Of a stretch of 9,878 bases of DNA, positions 1-5,940 are shown piece after piece. Under the pieces are notes generated by a model. That model made no database searches and had not been told where the DNA came from. It was given only the letters and a program-made list of their open reading frames with translations. The position numbers and the translations under genes are program-made. Within the stretch, counting starts at the first letter, position 1, and every line of letters begins with the position of its first letter. The stretch comes from Sphingomonadaceae bacterium (GTDB lineage: Bacteria > Pseudomonadota > Alphaproteobacteria > Sphingomonadales > Sphingomonadaceae): NCBI GenBank assembly GCA_023384025.1, contig JAHDXX010000110.1, forward strand, positions 1 to 9,878. Direction: 5' to 3'.

Positions 1-1
1 G

Positions 2-742
2 GCGCGGGCGGTGGCGGAACTGGGCGGATTTCCGGACACCGAAGCGGGCCTGCGCGCCTTGCCCGGCCTCGGGGACTATACCGCGGCGGCCGTGGCGGCG
101 ATTGCATTCGGCCAGCGCGCAGTCGTGGTCGATGCCAATGTCGAGCGGGTCGTGGCGCGGCTGTTCGCTCTCGACGAGCCGCTTCCTCAGGCGCGCAAGG
201 GCATCCGGGCGCGGACCGATGCCATCACACCCGAGGTTCGTTCGGGTGATTTCGCGCAAGCAATGATGGACCTTGGCGCGACGGTGTGCACGCCCCGCGA
301 TCCGCGCTGCCTGCTGTGCCCGCTCGCGAAGCATTGCGCCGCGCGGGCGGAGGGAGAACCGGCGCGCTATCCGGTGAAAGCGGCGAAGAAGGCCAAGCCC
401 GAACGGCGCGGCACCGCGTTCTGGATCGAGCGGTCCGGTGCGGTGTGGCTGGTACGACGCGAAGGTACCGGGATGCTCGGCGGGATGCGTGCCTTGCCGG
501 ACGACGGCTGGAGCGCGCGCGCGGATGGAGCGGGCGCGCCGCCGCTGGAGGGCGTGTGGGAAGCCGTGGGGGCGGTGCGGCACGTGTTCACGCACGCCAC
601 GCTCGAACTGGCGGTGCTGCGCTATTCCGGTGAGGCCAAGCCTGCGGGCGAAGGCGAGTGGTGGCCGCTCGACCGGCTGGACGATGCGGGCCTGCCGACG
701 CTGTTCCACAAGGCGGCGCAGCGGGTGCTCTCGCTCAGATAA
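2..742 (+). CDS. mutY: A/G-specific adenine DNA glycosylase MutY, 3' part (5' end outside window)
   Basis: MutY removes adenine mispaired with 8-oxoguanine or guanine, the last chance to repair oxidised guanine before mutation becomes fixed. The frame is open from the left edge, so about 246 C-terminal residues are seen and roughly 100 N-terminal ones, including the first catalytic Glu region, are missing. Visible are the helix-hairpin-helix (LPGLGDYTA, about 65-90), the catalytic Asp of VVDANVERV (codon 131-133), and the iron-sulfur loop with four Cys spaced C-x6-C-x2-C-x5-C (287-337). A NUDIX-like C-terminal domain follows, with HVFTHATLEL matching the family's F-S-H 8-oxoguanine loop as F-T-H. 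Its TAA stop overlaps the end of the convergent membrane-protein gene by 8 bp. Identification is firm from the motifs; the GTG at 11 is internal, not the start. Confidence 0.96.
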   Translation, partial: ARAVAELGGFPDTEAGLRALPGLGDYTAAAVAAIAFGQRAVVVDANVERVVARLFALDEPLPQARKGIRARTDAITPEVRSGDFAQAMMDLGATVCTPRDPRCLLCPLAKHCAARAEGEPARYPVKAAKKAKPERRGTAFWIERSGAVWLVRREGTGMLGGMRALPDDGWSARADGAGAPPLEGVWEAVGAVRHVFTHATLELAVLRYSGEAKPAGEGEWWPLDRLDDAGLPTLFHKAAQRVLSLR

Positions 743-956
743 ACCCGCCGCCCAGCATCAGCCGCACGATCGCGATTGCCAGCACAATCAGGCAGAAATT
801 GCGCCCGCCGTTGCTGCGCGAGAGTGCGCCGAGGCCGACGCCTGCAACCGCGAACGGCAGCGCCAGCCAGTTGCCCCAGCCGAGCAGGGGAATGGTCGAA
901 GGGATCACGATCACCAGCGCGACGATCCCGAACACAATGGAGAGTAGGTTTGCCAT
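735..956 (-). CDS. Small hydrophobic three-helix membrane protein, function unknown
   Basis: This encodes a 73-residue protein, almost entirely hydrophobic, with three likely membrane segments (about 4-26, 29-46 and 53-70) separated by short polar turns (GWGN near 27-30 and SRSNGGRN near 46-53). It ends in a glycine-rich tail. I do not recognise a named family and give no function; the likely place is the inner membrane. The same frame is open up to 1076, but I chose the ATG at 954-956. The longer version adds 40 poorly hydrophobic residues that run through the intergenic region into the divergent gene's start, while a good -35/-10 pair lies just ahead of the ATG at 956. No strong Shine-Dalgarno is seen, which fits a leaderless message. 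It converges on mutY with an 8-bp overlap. Confidence 0.72.
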   Translation of the reverse strand: MANLLSIVFGIVALVIVIPSTIPLLGWGNWLALPFAVAGVGLGALSRSNGGRNFCLIVLAIAIVRLMLGGGFI

Positions 957-962
957 GTGTCT

Positions 963-991
963 TATATGGATACCACACCGCGACTTGGCAA
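963..991 (-). promoter_or_regulatory. Putative sigma-70-type promoter for the small membrane protein
   Basis: Read on the minus strand, a TTGCCA -35 box (986-991) and a CATATA -10 box (963-968) are separated by exactly 17 bp. The -10 box ends only 6 nt before the ATG at 956, so transcription would start at or next to the start codon and the mRNA would be leaderless or nearly so. The boxes are seen directly; promoter activity is inferred. Confidence 0.45.
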
Positions 992-1062
992 GAGAGGTGA
1001 TTGACCCGCCCGCACGGCTGCCGCACAGGAGCGCGGCAAAACATTTCAAGAGAGGACCTGCC

Positions 1063-2373
1063 ATGGCTTTCCGCACTTTCGACCAGCCTCAGGTGTCGCG
1101 CCGCTCGCTCCTGCGTGGCGGCATCCTGCTCGGTGCGGGGACGGCGATGGCCGGTCTGCCGCTGGGCCGCGAACTGCTCGCGCGTGACACGGTGGCGAGC
1201 TGGCCGGGTGTACGTGCAACGGTGGAAAGCTATGTCGCGGAAGGCAAGGTCGCCAACATGGTCGCGACCATGGGCTGGGGCCAGAACGCGCCGGAAGTGA
1301 TCGCCAAGGGCGTGCTGACCCTGGGCCGCAATGCACCCGCCGATGGCGACAGCCTCTACCGCATCTATTCGATGACCAAGCCGATTACCGGCGTGGCCAC
1401 CCTGATGCTGATCGAGGACGGCGAGCTCACGCTCGACCAGCCACTGGCGGACATCCTGCCCGCCTACGCCGAAATGATGGTGCAGAAGGAATACGACGGC
1501 GGCATCGGCGAGGACAATCTCGAGCCGCTGGCCCGCCCGATCACCATCCGCCACCTGCTCACGCACACCGCCGGGCTCGGCTACGGCATCATCCAGAAAG
1601 GCCCCATCGTGAAGGCCTACGAGGAAGCAGGGCTGGTGCCGGGGCAGGTCAGCCGGGTGCCGATCCCGGGGCTCAGCCGGGCCAAGCCCGTCGGCAGCCT
1701 CGAAGCCTTTGCCGATGGCCTCGCCAAGGTCCCGCTGGTGCTCCAGCCGGGCACCAAGTGGAGCTACTCGGTCAGCCTCGACCTGCTCGGGCGGGTGATT
1801 GAAGCCGTCTCCGGCCAGCCGTTCGATGCTTTCCTGCAAGAGCGCCTGTTCGGCCCGCTCGGCATGACCAGCACCTGGTTCCGCGTCCCGGAAAGCGAGA
1901 AAGGGCGTCTCACCAGCAACTACGGCATCCTCAACGGCATGCCGCTGCCGCTCGATCCCGCGGACAGCTCGATCTATCTCGATGAACCTGCCTTCCCGTT
2001 CGGCGGGGCCGGGCTGGTGTCGAGCCCGAACGATTATGACCGGTTCCAGCGCATGCTGGTGGGCAAGGGCGTGCTCGACGGCACCCGGGTGATGGCGGAA
2101 GCGACCGTGCGGCTGGCGGCATCCAACCTCCTGCCCGACGGGGTCGAGACCAAGGGCACCTGGGTCGGCGGCGAAGGCTTCGGTGCGGGCGGCCGGGTCA
2201 CCGGCAGCGCATTCGGCTGGGGCGGGGCGGCGGGTACAGCCGCCTTCGCGGACATCGAAAGCGGCCTGCGCGCGGCGCTGTTCACCCAGTACATGCCGTC
2301 CGAAGCCTATCCGATCCAGCGCAGCTTCCCCGAGATCGTGCTCAAGGATCTGGCGGCGATGAAGGGCCTGTGA
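1063..2373 (+). CDS. Tat-exported serine hydrolase, beta-lactamase/penicillin-binding fold
   Basis: This is a 436-residue protein of the beta-lactamase-related serine hydrolase family (Pfam Beta-lactamase, PF00144), which contains esterases, peptidases and class C-like enzymes. Residues 12-40 look like a Tat signal (SRRSLLRGG then a hydrophobic alanine/glycine-rich stretch), so the folded enzyme is probably sent to the periplasm. The nucleophile motif S-x-x-K is SMTK (S103, K106), the Y-x-S/N motif is YSV (Y235), and GWGGAAGT (385-392) sits where the KTG-like third motif is expected. HTAGLGYG (168-175) is typical of the family. The ATG at 1063 has AGAGGA 6 nt upstream; the frame is open back to 658, but that would overlap mutY and bury the Tat signal. 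The substrate cannot be read from sequence, and a true beta-lactamase role is not supported. It heads the plus-strand cluster. Confidence 0.9.
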   Translation: MAFRTFDQPQVSRRSLLRGGILLGAGTAMAGLPLGRELLARDTVASWPGVRATVESYVAEGKVANMVATMGWGQNAPEVIAKGVLTLGRNAPADGDSLYRIYSMTKPITGVATLMLIEDGELTLDQPLADILPAYAEMMVQKEYDGGIGEDNLEPLARPITIRHLLTHTAGLGYGIIQKGPIVKAYEEAGLVPGQVSRVPIPGLSRAKPVGSLEAFADGLAKVPLVLQPGTKWSYSVSLDLLGRVIEAVSGQPFDAFLQERLFGPLGMTSTWFRVPESEKGRLTSNYGILNGMPLPLDPADSSIYLDEPAFPFGGAGLVSSPNDYDRFQRMLVGKGVLDGTRVMAEATVRLAASNLLPDGVETKGTWVGGEGFGAGGRVTGSAFGWGGAAGTAAFADIESGLRAALFTQYMPSEAYPIQRSFPEIVLKDLAAMKGL

Positions 2374-2375
2374 CG

Positions 2376-3257
2376 ATGGCGGAAATCGCCTTTTCGGGTT
2401 CCCCGCTGGAGCGGGCCGACCACATCCGGGTCGATCCCGATGCGCTTGCAGGATTGATGAACTGGAAGGCGCGGCTGCTGCGGCTCGATGGGCTGAACCC
2501 CGTGTTCAGCGAAGATGGCCAGCTCCAGTGGGGCACTCTGGCCGAAGCGCCGGAGCAGGCGGAACTGGTGTTCCTCGGCCTGCTCGAAGGCAAGGCCTGC
2601 TTCGCTGCCGTGCCTGACGAAGGCGCAAGCGGACCGGCCTATGCCAACCCGTCGATCTGGAACGCGATGCAGCAGCTCGAGCCGGGCAACCTCGCGCTTT
2701 ACGGCGGCGCGCGCAGCCTGGTTGACTGGCATGCGCGGCACAGGTTCTGCGCCCGCTGCGGCGCGCCGACCGAGATTGCCAAGGGCGGGTGGCAGCGACA
2801 CTGCGACGCGTGCGGCGCCGATCACTTCCCGCGCACCGACCCCGTCACCATCATGCTGGTCGAGCACCCCGACGGCGAGCATCTGCTGCTCGGTCGCCAG
2901 CCGCGTTTCCCGCCGCGCATCTTCTCCGCGCTGGCCGGGTTCGTCGAGCCGGGCGAGACGATCGAGGAAGCGGTCGCGCGCGAGGTCAAGGAAGAGGCCG
3001 GGATTTCCGTGCGCGACGTGCGCTACATCGCCAGCCAGCCGTGGCCATTCCCGAGCCAGCTGATGATCGGCTGCACGTCGATCGCAGTCGATGATGAGAT
3101 CGTGATCGATGAAACCGAGCTGGAGGAAGCCCGCTGGTTTTCCCGCGCCGAGCTGGAAACGGCCCGCGCTGCCGGGACCGCCGGGACGGAGACGCTGATC
3201 TTCCCGCGCAGTTTCGCCATCGCGTATCATCTCGTGACCTGGTGGCTCGACCGGTGA
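2376..3257 (+). CDS. nudC: NudC-type NAD(H) pyrophosphatase / NAD-RNA decapping NUDIX hydrolase
   Basis: NudC enzymes cleave NAD(H) to NMN(H) and AMP, and in E. coli remove NAD caps from RNA 5' ends. The 293-residue product has the family layout. An N-terminal domain is followed by a zinc ribbon with paired C-x2-C motifs (CARC near 125-128 and CDAC near 143-146). The NUDIX box starts at GFVEPGETIEE (about 188) and ends at REVKEEAGI. The SQPWPFPSQ signature (about 220-228), which separates NudC from other NUDIX enzymes, follows. The ATG at 2376 is preferred because GAAGGG ends 9 nt before it. A GTG at 2370, overlapping the upstream TGA as GTGA, would add two residues but sits too close to that site. 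It is almost abutting the serine hydrolase gene. Family assignment is secure; whether NADH or capped RNA is the main substrate is not shown. Confidence 0.93.
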   Translation: MAEIAFSGSPLERADHIRVDPDALAGLMNWKARLLRLDGLNPVFSEDGQLQWGTLAEAPEQAELVFLGLLEGKACFAAVPDEGASGPAYANPSIWNAMQQLEPGNLALYGGARSLVDWHARHRFCARCGAPTEIAKGGWQRHCDACGADHFPRTDPVTIMLVEHPDGEHLLLGRQPRFPPRIFSALAGFVEPGETIEEAVAREVKEEAGISVRDVRYIASQPWPFPSQLMIGCTSIAVDDEIVIDETELEEARWFSRAELETARAAGTAGTETLIFPRSFAIAYHLVTWWLDR

Positions 3258-3934
3258 GCGCGCCCTATCGCCTCGTCATTGACGTATGGTCCGACGTGAT
3301 GTGCCCGTGGTGCGCAATCGGCTATGGCCAGCTGTCGAAGGCGTTGGCCGAGCTGGACGGGGAGATCGAGGCCGAGGTCCGCTGGCGTCCGTTCGAACTG
3401 AACCCTGACATGCCCGTGACCGGCGAGGAGCAGGGCGCGCACCTCGCCCGCAAGTACCGCCGCAGCCCGGAAGAGACCGAGGCGGTGCGCGGGCAGATGA
3501 AGGCGATTGCCGACAGCGCCGGGGTGTCACTGGCGTTCGAAGGTGATGGTGACGCCCCTCCGGCAATGATGTGGAACACCTTCGCCGCGCATTGCCTGCT
3601 GGTCTGGGCGCTGGAGGCATACGGTCCCGCGAAGCAGACCGAACTGAAGCTCGCGCTGTTCCGCGCCCACTTCAACCAGCGCCGCCGGATCGGCGCGCGC
3701 GACGTGCTGCTCGATGTCGCGGAAGAAGTCGGGCTCGACCGCGCCGGGGCGCTCGCCGCCCTGTCCGACCCCGCAATCGGTGCGCGGGTGCGGGCGGAAG
3801 AAAAGCAGGCGTGGGACATGAACATCTCCGGTGTTCCGGCGATGGTGGTGCAGGGCAAGTTCCTGATCCCCGGTGCGCAGGCGCCGGAGACTTACGTCAC
3901 CGCGCTGCGCCGCGTGGTCGAGCGGGGACTGTGA
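3254..3934 (+). CDS. DsbA-family (FrnE-like) thiol oxidoreductase
   Basis: This is a 226-residue thioredoxin-fold protein of the DSBA family (PF01323), closest in style to FrnE/2-hydroxychromene-2-carboxylate isomerase-like proteins. The redox motif CPWC (C17-C20) follows the first beta strand (VIDVWSDVM). A helical insert carries WNTFAAH (107-113), and the cis-proline loop is GVPAMVV (193-199, P195). No signal peptide is seen, so it should act in the cytoplasm, unlike true DsbA. FrnE of Deinococcus is a disulfide isomerase linked to oxidative stress; that role is only an analogy here. The GTG start at 3254 overlaps the nudC stop as GTGA and has a weak GGTGG 8 nt upstream. A GTG at 3242 in the same frame is an alternative that adds four residues. 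An isomerase of aromatic catabolism is less likely because both active-site Cys are kept and no catabolic genes are nearby. Confidence 0.88.
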   Translation: MSAPYRLVIDVWSDVMCPWCAIGYGQLSKALAELDGEIEAEVRWRPFELNPDMPVTGEEQGAHLARKYRRSPEETEAVRGQMKAIADSAGVSLAFEGDGDAPPAMMWNTFAAHCLLVWALEAYGPAKQTELKLALFRAHFNQRRRIGARDVLLDVAEEVGLDRAGALAALSDPAIGARVRAEEKQAWDMNISGVPAMVVQGKFLIPGAQAPETYVTALRRVVERGL

Positions 3935-4722
3935 GTGCTTTCGCAGGCAAGGTCGCCGTCATCACCGGCGGTGCCAGCGGGATCGGACAGGCGATTGCAC
4001 GGCGCTTGATTGCGGAAGGCGGTGAAGTCGTTCTGGCGGACCGTGACGCCGACCGGCTGGCGCTGGTGGCGGGTGAACTGGGCGAAGCGGTGTTGCCGGT
4101 GCCGTGTGACGTCGCCGAGCTCGCTTCGGTCGAGGCACTGGCCGATCAGGCATTCGCTTGGCACGGTCATGTCGATCTGGTGCTCAACAATGCCGGGGTC
4201 GGCGGCCCACCGGGCAAGTTGTGGGATATCGATCCTGAAGCGGCGCGGCGCCATTTCGATATCAACTACTGGGGTGTGTGGAACGGGTGCAAGGTGTTCG
4301 CACCCCGCCTCGTGGCGCAGGAGCAGGACAGCGCGCTCTACAACACCGCGAGCGAGAACGCGCTGTTCTGCGCCGCCCCGCGCATGGGCACCTACATTGC
4401 CGCGAAACACGCCGTGCTCGGCCTGACCGAGAGCCTGCGCGAGGACGTGCCGCCGCATGTCCATGTCGGCACCATGTTTCCCGGCTGGGTCCACACCGCG
4501 ATCGGTCCGGAGAACTTCATGCAATTCGGGATGGATGCCGACCGCTTTGCCGCGATCGTGGTGCCGCAACTGCTCGCGCGGGAGCGGTTCGTGGTCAGCC
4601 ACCGTTCCAACGTGCGCCGCGTGCGGGAGCGGATCGACCCGCTGCTGGACACTTACGAAGCCAAGGCCGAACGTGACGAAATGGATGTGCGGGACTGGAT
4701 CGACAGCCTGCGCAAGCGCTAG
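3931..4722 (+). CDS. Short-chain dehydrogenase/reductase (SDR), NAD(P)-dependent
   Basis: This is a 263-residue classical SDR. The nucleotide-binding TGGASGIG motif is at 12-19, NNAG at 86-89, and the catalytic set is complete: N112 (FDIN), S141 (NTASEN), Y155 and K159 (YIAAK). D37 followed by R38 at the end of beta 2 (LADRDAD) leaves NAD versus NADP open. The C-terminal part has a charged helical tail (about 225-263) instead of the usual DGG ending, and the substrate loop GPENFMQFGMD is unusual enough that I cannot name a substrate. The GTG start overlaps the stop of the FrnE-like gene as GTGA; no in-frame start lies closer to the Rossmann motif. The frame is open far upstream, but that is antisense-like noise inside the previous gene. 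It is the last gene of the cluster and converges on the DUF1489 gene with a 4-bp overlap. Confidence 0.92.
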   Translation: MSAFAGKVAVITGGASGIGQAIARRLIAEGGEVVLADRDADRLALVAGELGEAVLPVPCDVAELASVEALADQAFAWHGHVDLVLNNAGVGGPPGKLWDIDPEAARRHFDINYWGVWNGCKVFAPRLVAQEQDSALYNTASENALFCAAPRMGTYIAAKHAVLGLTESLREDVPPHVHVGTMFPGWVHTAIGPENFMQFGMDADRFAAIVVPQLLARERFVVSHRSNVRRVRERIDPLLDTYEAKAERDEMDVRDWIDSLRKR

Positions 4723-5111
4723 ACCAGCCCCAGCTTCGCCAGTTCCTTGACCACCGAGGCTGGCAGCACGTCACCTGCCGCTTCATCGGTGGCGAGATCG
4801 CGCGGAGCATCTTCGGCGGCCAGATAGCGCCAGCCCTGGTGGGCGCGCTTGGGGCGGGGCTCGACCCGGACCAGCACGGGTTCCAGCTCGATATGCCAGC
4901 GCCCGCCCGGGGCCTCGCTGAAGCCGAGAATGGCGCTGCGCGCGACCAGCGTGTGGTCGAGGATCCAGTAGAGCGATCCGCCAACCATCTCCGCGTGCCG
5001 CTTGGGCAGATAGCGGGTGGTGAGGCGGATCTCGCGCCGGTCCTCGTACCACCCGGCGAGATCGTCCCAGCTCTTCGCGCCGAACGCGATCTTGGTCATG
5101 TTGAGCGGCAT
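4719..5111 (-). CDS. DUF1489 family protein
   Basis: This 130-residue soluble protein matches the DUF1489 family as I recall it, a conserved alphaproteobacterial family of unknown function. Diagnostic stretches are GGSLYWILDHTLVARSAILGF (about 44-64, split between two strands) and EPRPKRAHQGWRYL (84-97), with AEDAPRDL after. There is no signal peptide or membrane segment, so it should be cytoplasmic. The frame continues up to 5213, but that lies inside the preceding SDR gene. I chose the ATG at 5109-5111, which has TTAGG about 5 nt ahead; an ATG at 5097-5099 is the alternative and lacks any Shine-Dalgarno. The start is 31 nt after the SDR stop on the same strand, so co-transcription is likely. 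The family has no firm function that I can cite. Confidence 0.85.
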   Translation of the reverse strand: MPLNMTKIAFGAKSWDDLAGWYEDRREIRLTTRYLPKRHAEMVGGSLYWILDHTLVARSAILGFSEAPGGRWHIELEPVLVRVEPRPKRAHQGWRYLAAEDAPRDLATDEAAGDVLPASVVKELAKLGLV

Positions 5112-5142
5112 CGAACCTAACTGGGCGCTGATGCCAGCCGGT

Positions 5143-5904
5143 TCAAGCCATACTGAGGCCGCCGTCCACCGCGAAAGCGGCGCCGGTGGCGAACTTGCTC
5201 TCGTCCGATGCAAGGTAGACGATCAGGTGGGCGATATCCTCCGGCTCGCCCATCCGCCCGATCGGCTGGGCCAGGCTGAACGCCTCGCGGGTGGCGTCCG
5301 GGTCAGGCGTCCCGGCGATCACGCTTTCGACATTGGGGGTCAGGATCGTGCCCGGCTGGACGCAGTTGACCCGCACGCCGTTGCGTTCCCGCGCGCAGTA
5401 GAGCGCAATCGACTTGGTCAGCATCGGCACCGCCGCCTTGGCGCTGTTGTAGGCGGCAAGGTCGGCATTGGCCTTGACTCCCGCGGCAGACGAGAAATTG
5501 ACGATCGAGCCGCCGCCCGACTTGGCGATCAGCGGGATCGCCGCCTTGCACCCCATGAAGATCGAATCGACGTCGAAGGTAAAGCAGCGGCGGAAATCTT
5601 CCGGGCTGAGGTCGGCGATCGAACCGTAAACGGTGATGGCGGCGTTGTTGACCAGTACGTCGAGCCGCCCGAACCGGGCTTCGACTTCGGCGATGACTGC
5701 GCCCCAGCGCGCCCAGTCGGTCACGTCCTGCTCGATGAAATGGCAGCGTTCGCCCAGTTCGGCGGCAGTCGCGTGCCCGGCCTCGGCGTTGTAGTCGCTG
5801 ATGATGACCGTGGCGCCCTGCGACAGCAGCGCCTTGGCTGCCGCCTTGCCGAGGCCCATCGCGCCCCCGGTCAGCAATACGACCTTGTCCTGTACCCGGC
5901 CCAT
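5143..5904 (-). CDS. Short-chain dehydrogenase/reductase (SDR) with Asp in place of the tetrad Asn
   Basis: This is a 253-residue classical SDR of 3-oxoacyl-ACP reductase/glucose dehydrogenase style. It has TGGAMGLG (12-19), an acidic D37 at the end of beta 2 (IISDYN) that favours NAD(H), NNAA (86-89), S139 (NFSSAAG), Y152 and K156 (YNSAK), PG at 184-185, and the typical C-terminal VDGGLSMA. The helix-4 position that is normally Asn in the Asn-Ser-Tyr-Lys tetrad reads FDVDSIF, giving D111. This may alter the proton relay or be a tolerated variant. The start ATG at 5902-5904 has AGGAG 8 nt upstream, inside a hairpin-forming repeat. It lies 36 nt after mgtE and 31 nt before the DUF1489 gene. 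The substrate is unknown; a fatty-acid FabG role is less likely because no fatty-acid genes are near. Confidence 0.93.
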   Translation of the reverse strand: MGRVQDKVVLLTGGAMGLGKAAAKALLSQGATVIISDYNAEAGHATAAELGERCHFIEQDVTDWARWGAVIAEVEARFGRLDVLVNNAAITVYGSIADLSPEDFRRCFTFDVDSIFMGCKAAIPLIAKSGGGSIVNFSSAAGVKANADLAAYNSAKAAVPMLTKSIALYCARERNGVRVNCVQPGTILTPNVESVIAGTPDPDATREAFSLAQPIGRMGEPEDIAHLIVYLASDESKFATGAAFAVDGGLSMA

Positions 5905-5910
5905 CGTGCG

Positions 5911-5937
5911 CTCTCCTCTCCCGTTGTGGGGAGGGGG
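5911..5937. repeat. Imperfect GC-rich hairpin between mgtE and the second SDR
   Basis: The left arm CCTCTCCC (5915-5922) is identical to the arm of the hairpin unit at 7976-7996. The loop (GTTGT versus CTTGC) and the right arm (GGGGAGGG) have drifted, giving about 16 of 21 matching positions. Read on the minus strand, the GGGAGAGGAG of this arm holds the Shine-Dalgarno of the SDR. The stem could pair imperfectly (with G-U pairs or a bulge) and act as a partial terminator after mgtE or hide the ribosome site. I see no T tract on either side, so a strong intrinsic terminator is unlikely. Confidence 0.5.
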
Positions 5938-5940
5938 CTA

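Noticed and set aside
658..1062. A 135-codon N-terminal extension of the serine hydrolase
   Set aside because: It would overlap mutY and the convergent small gene and place the Tat signal inside the protein. The ATG at 1063 has a good ribosome site.
622..1839. A 405-codon open frame on the minus strand under the serine hydrolase
   Set aside because: The opposite strand encodes a protein with SMTK, YSV and Tat motifs. The antisense product has no recognisable motif and overlaps mutY and the small membrane protein.
1063..2373. A true antibiotic-hydrolysing class C beta-lactamase
   Set aside because: The fold motifs are shared with many esterases and peptidases. A KTG motif is replaced by a glycine-rich GWGG stretch, and no AmpR-like regulator is adjacent.
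3571..3930. A long N-terminal extension of the first SDR
   Set aside because: It lies wholly inside the FrnE-like gene in another frame and is Arg/Ala-rich noise. The Rossmann motif begins 12 residues after the GTG at 3931.
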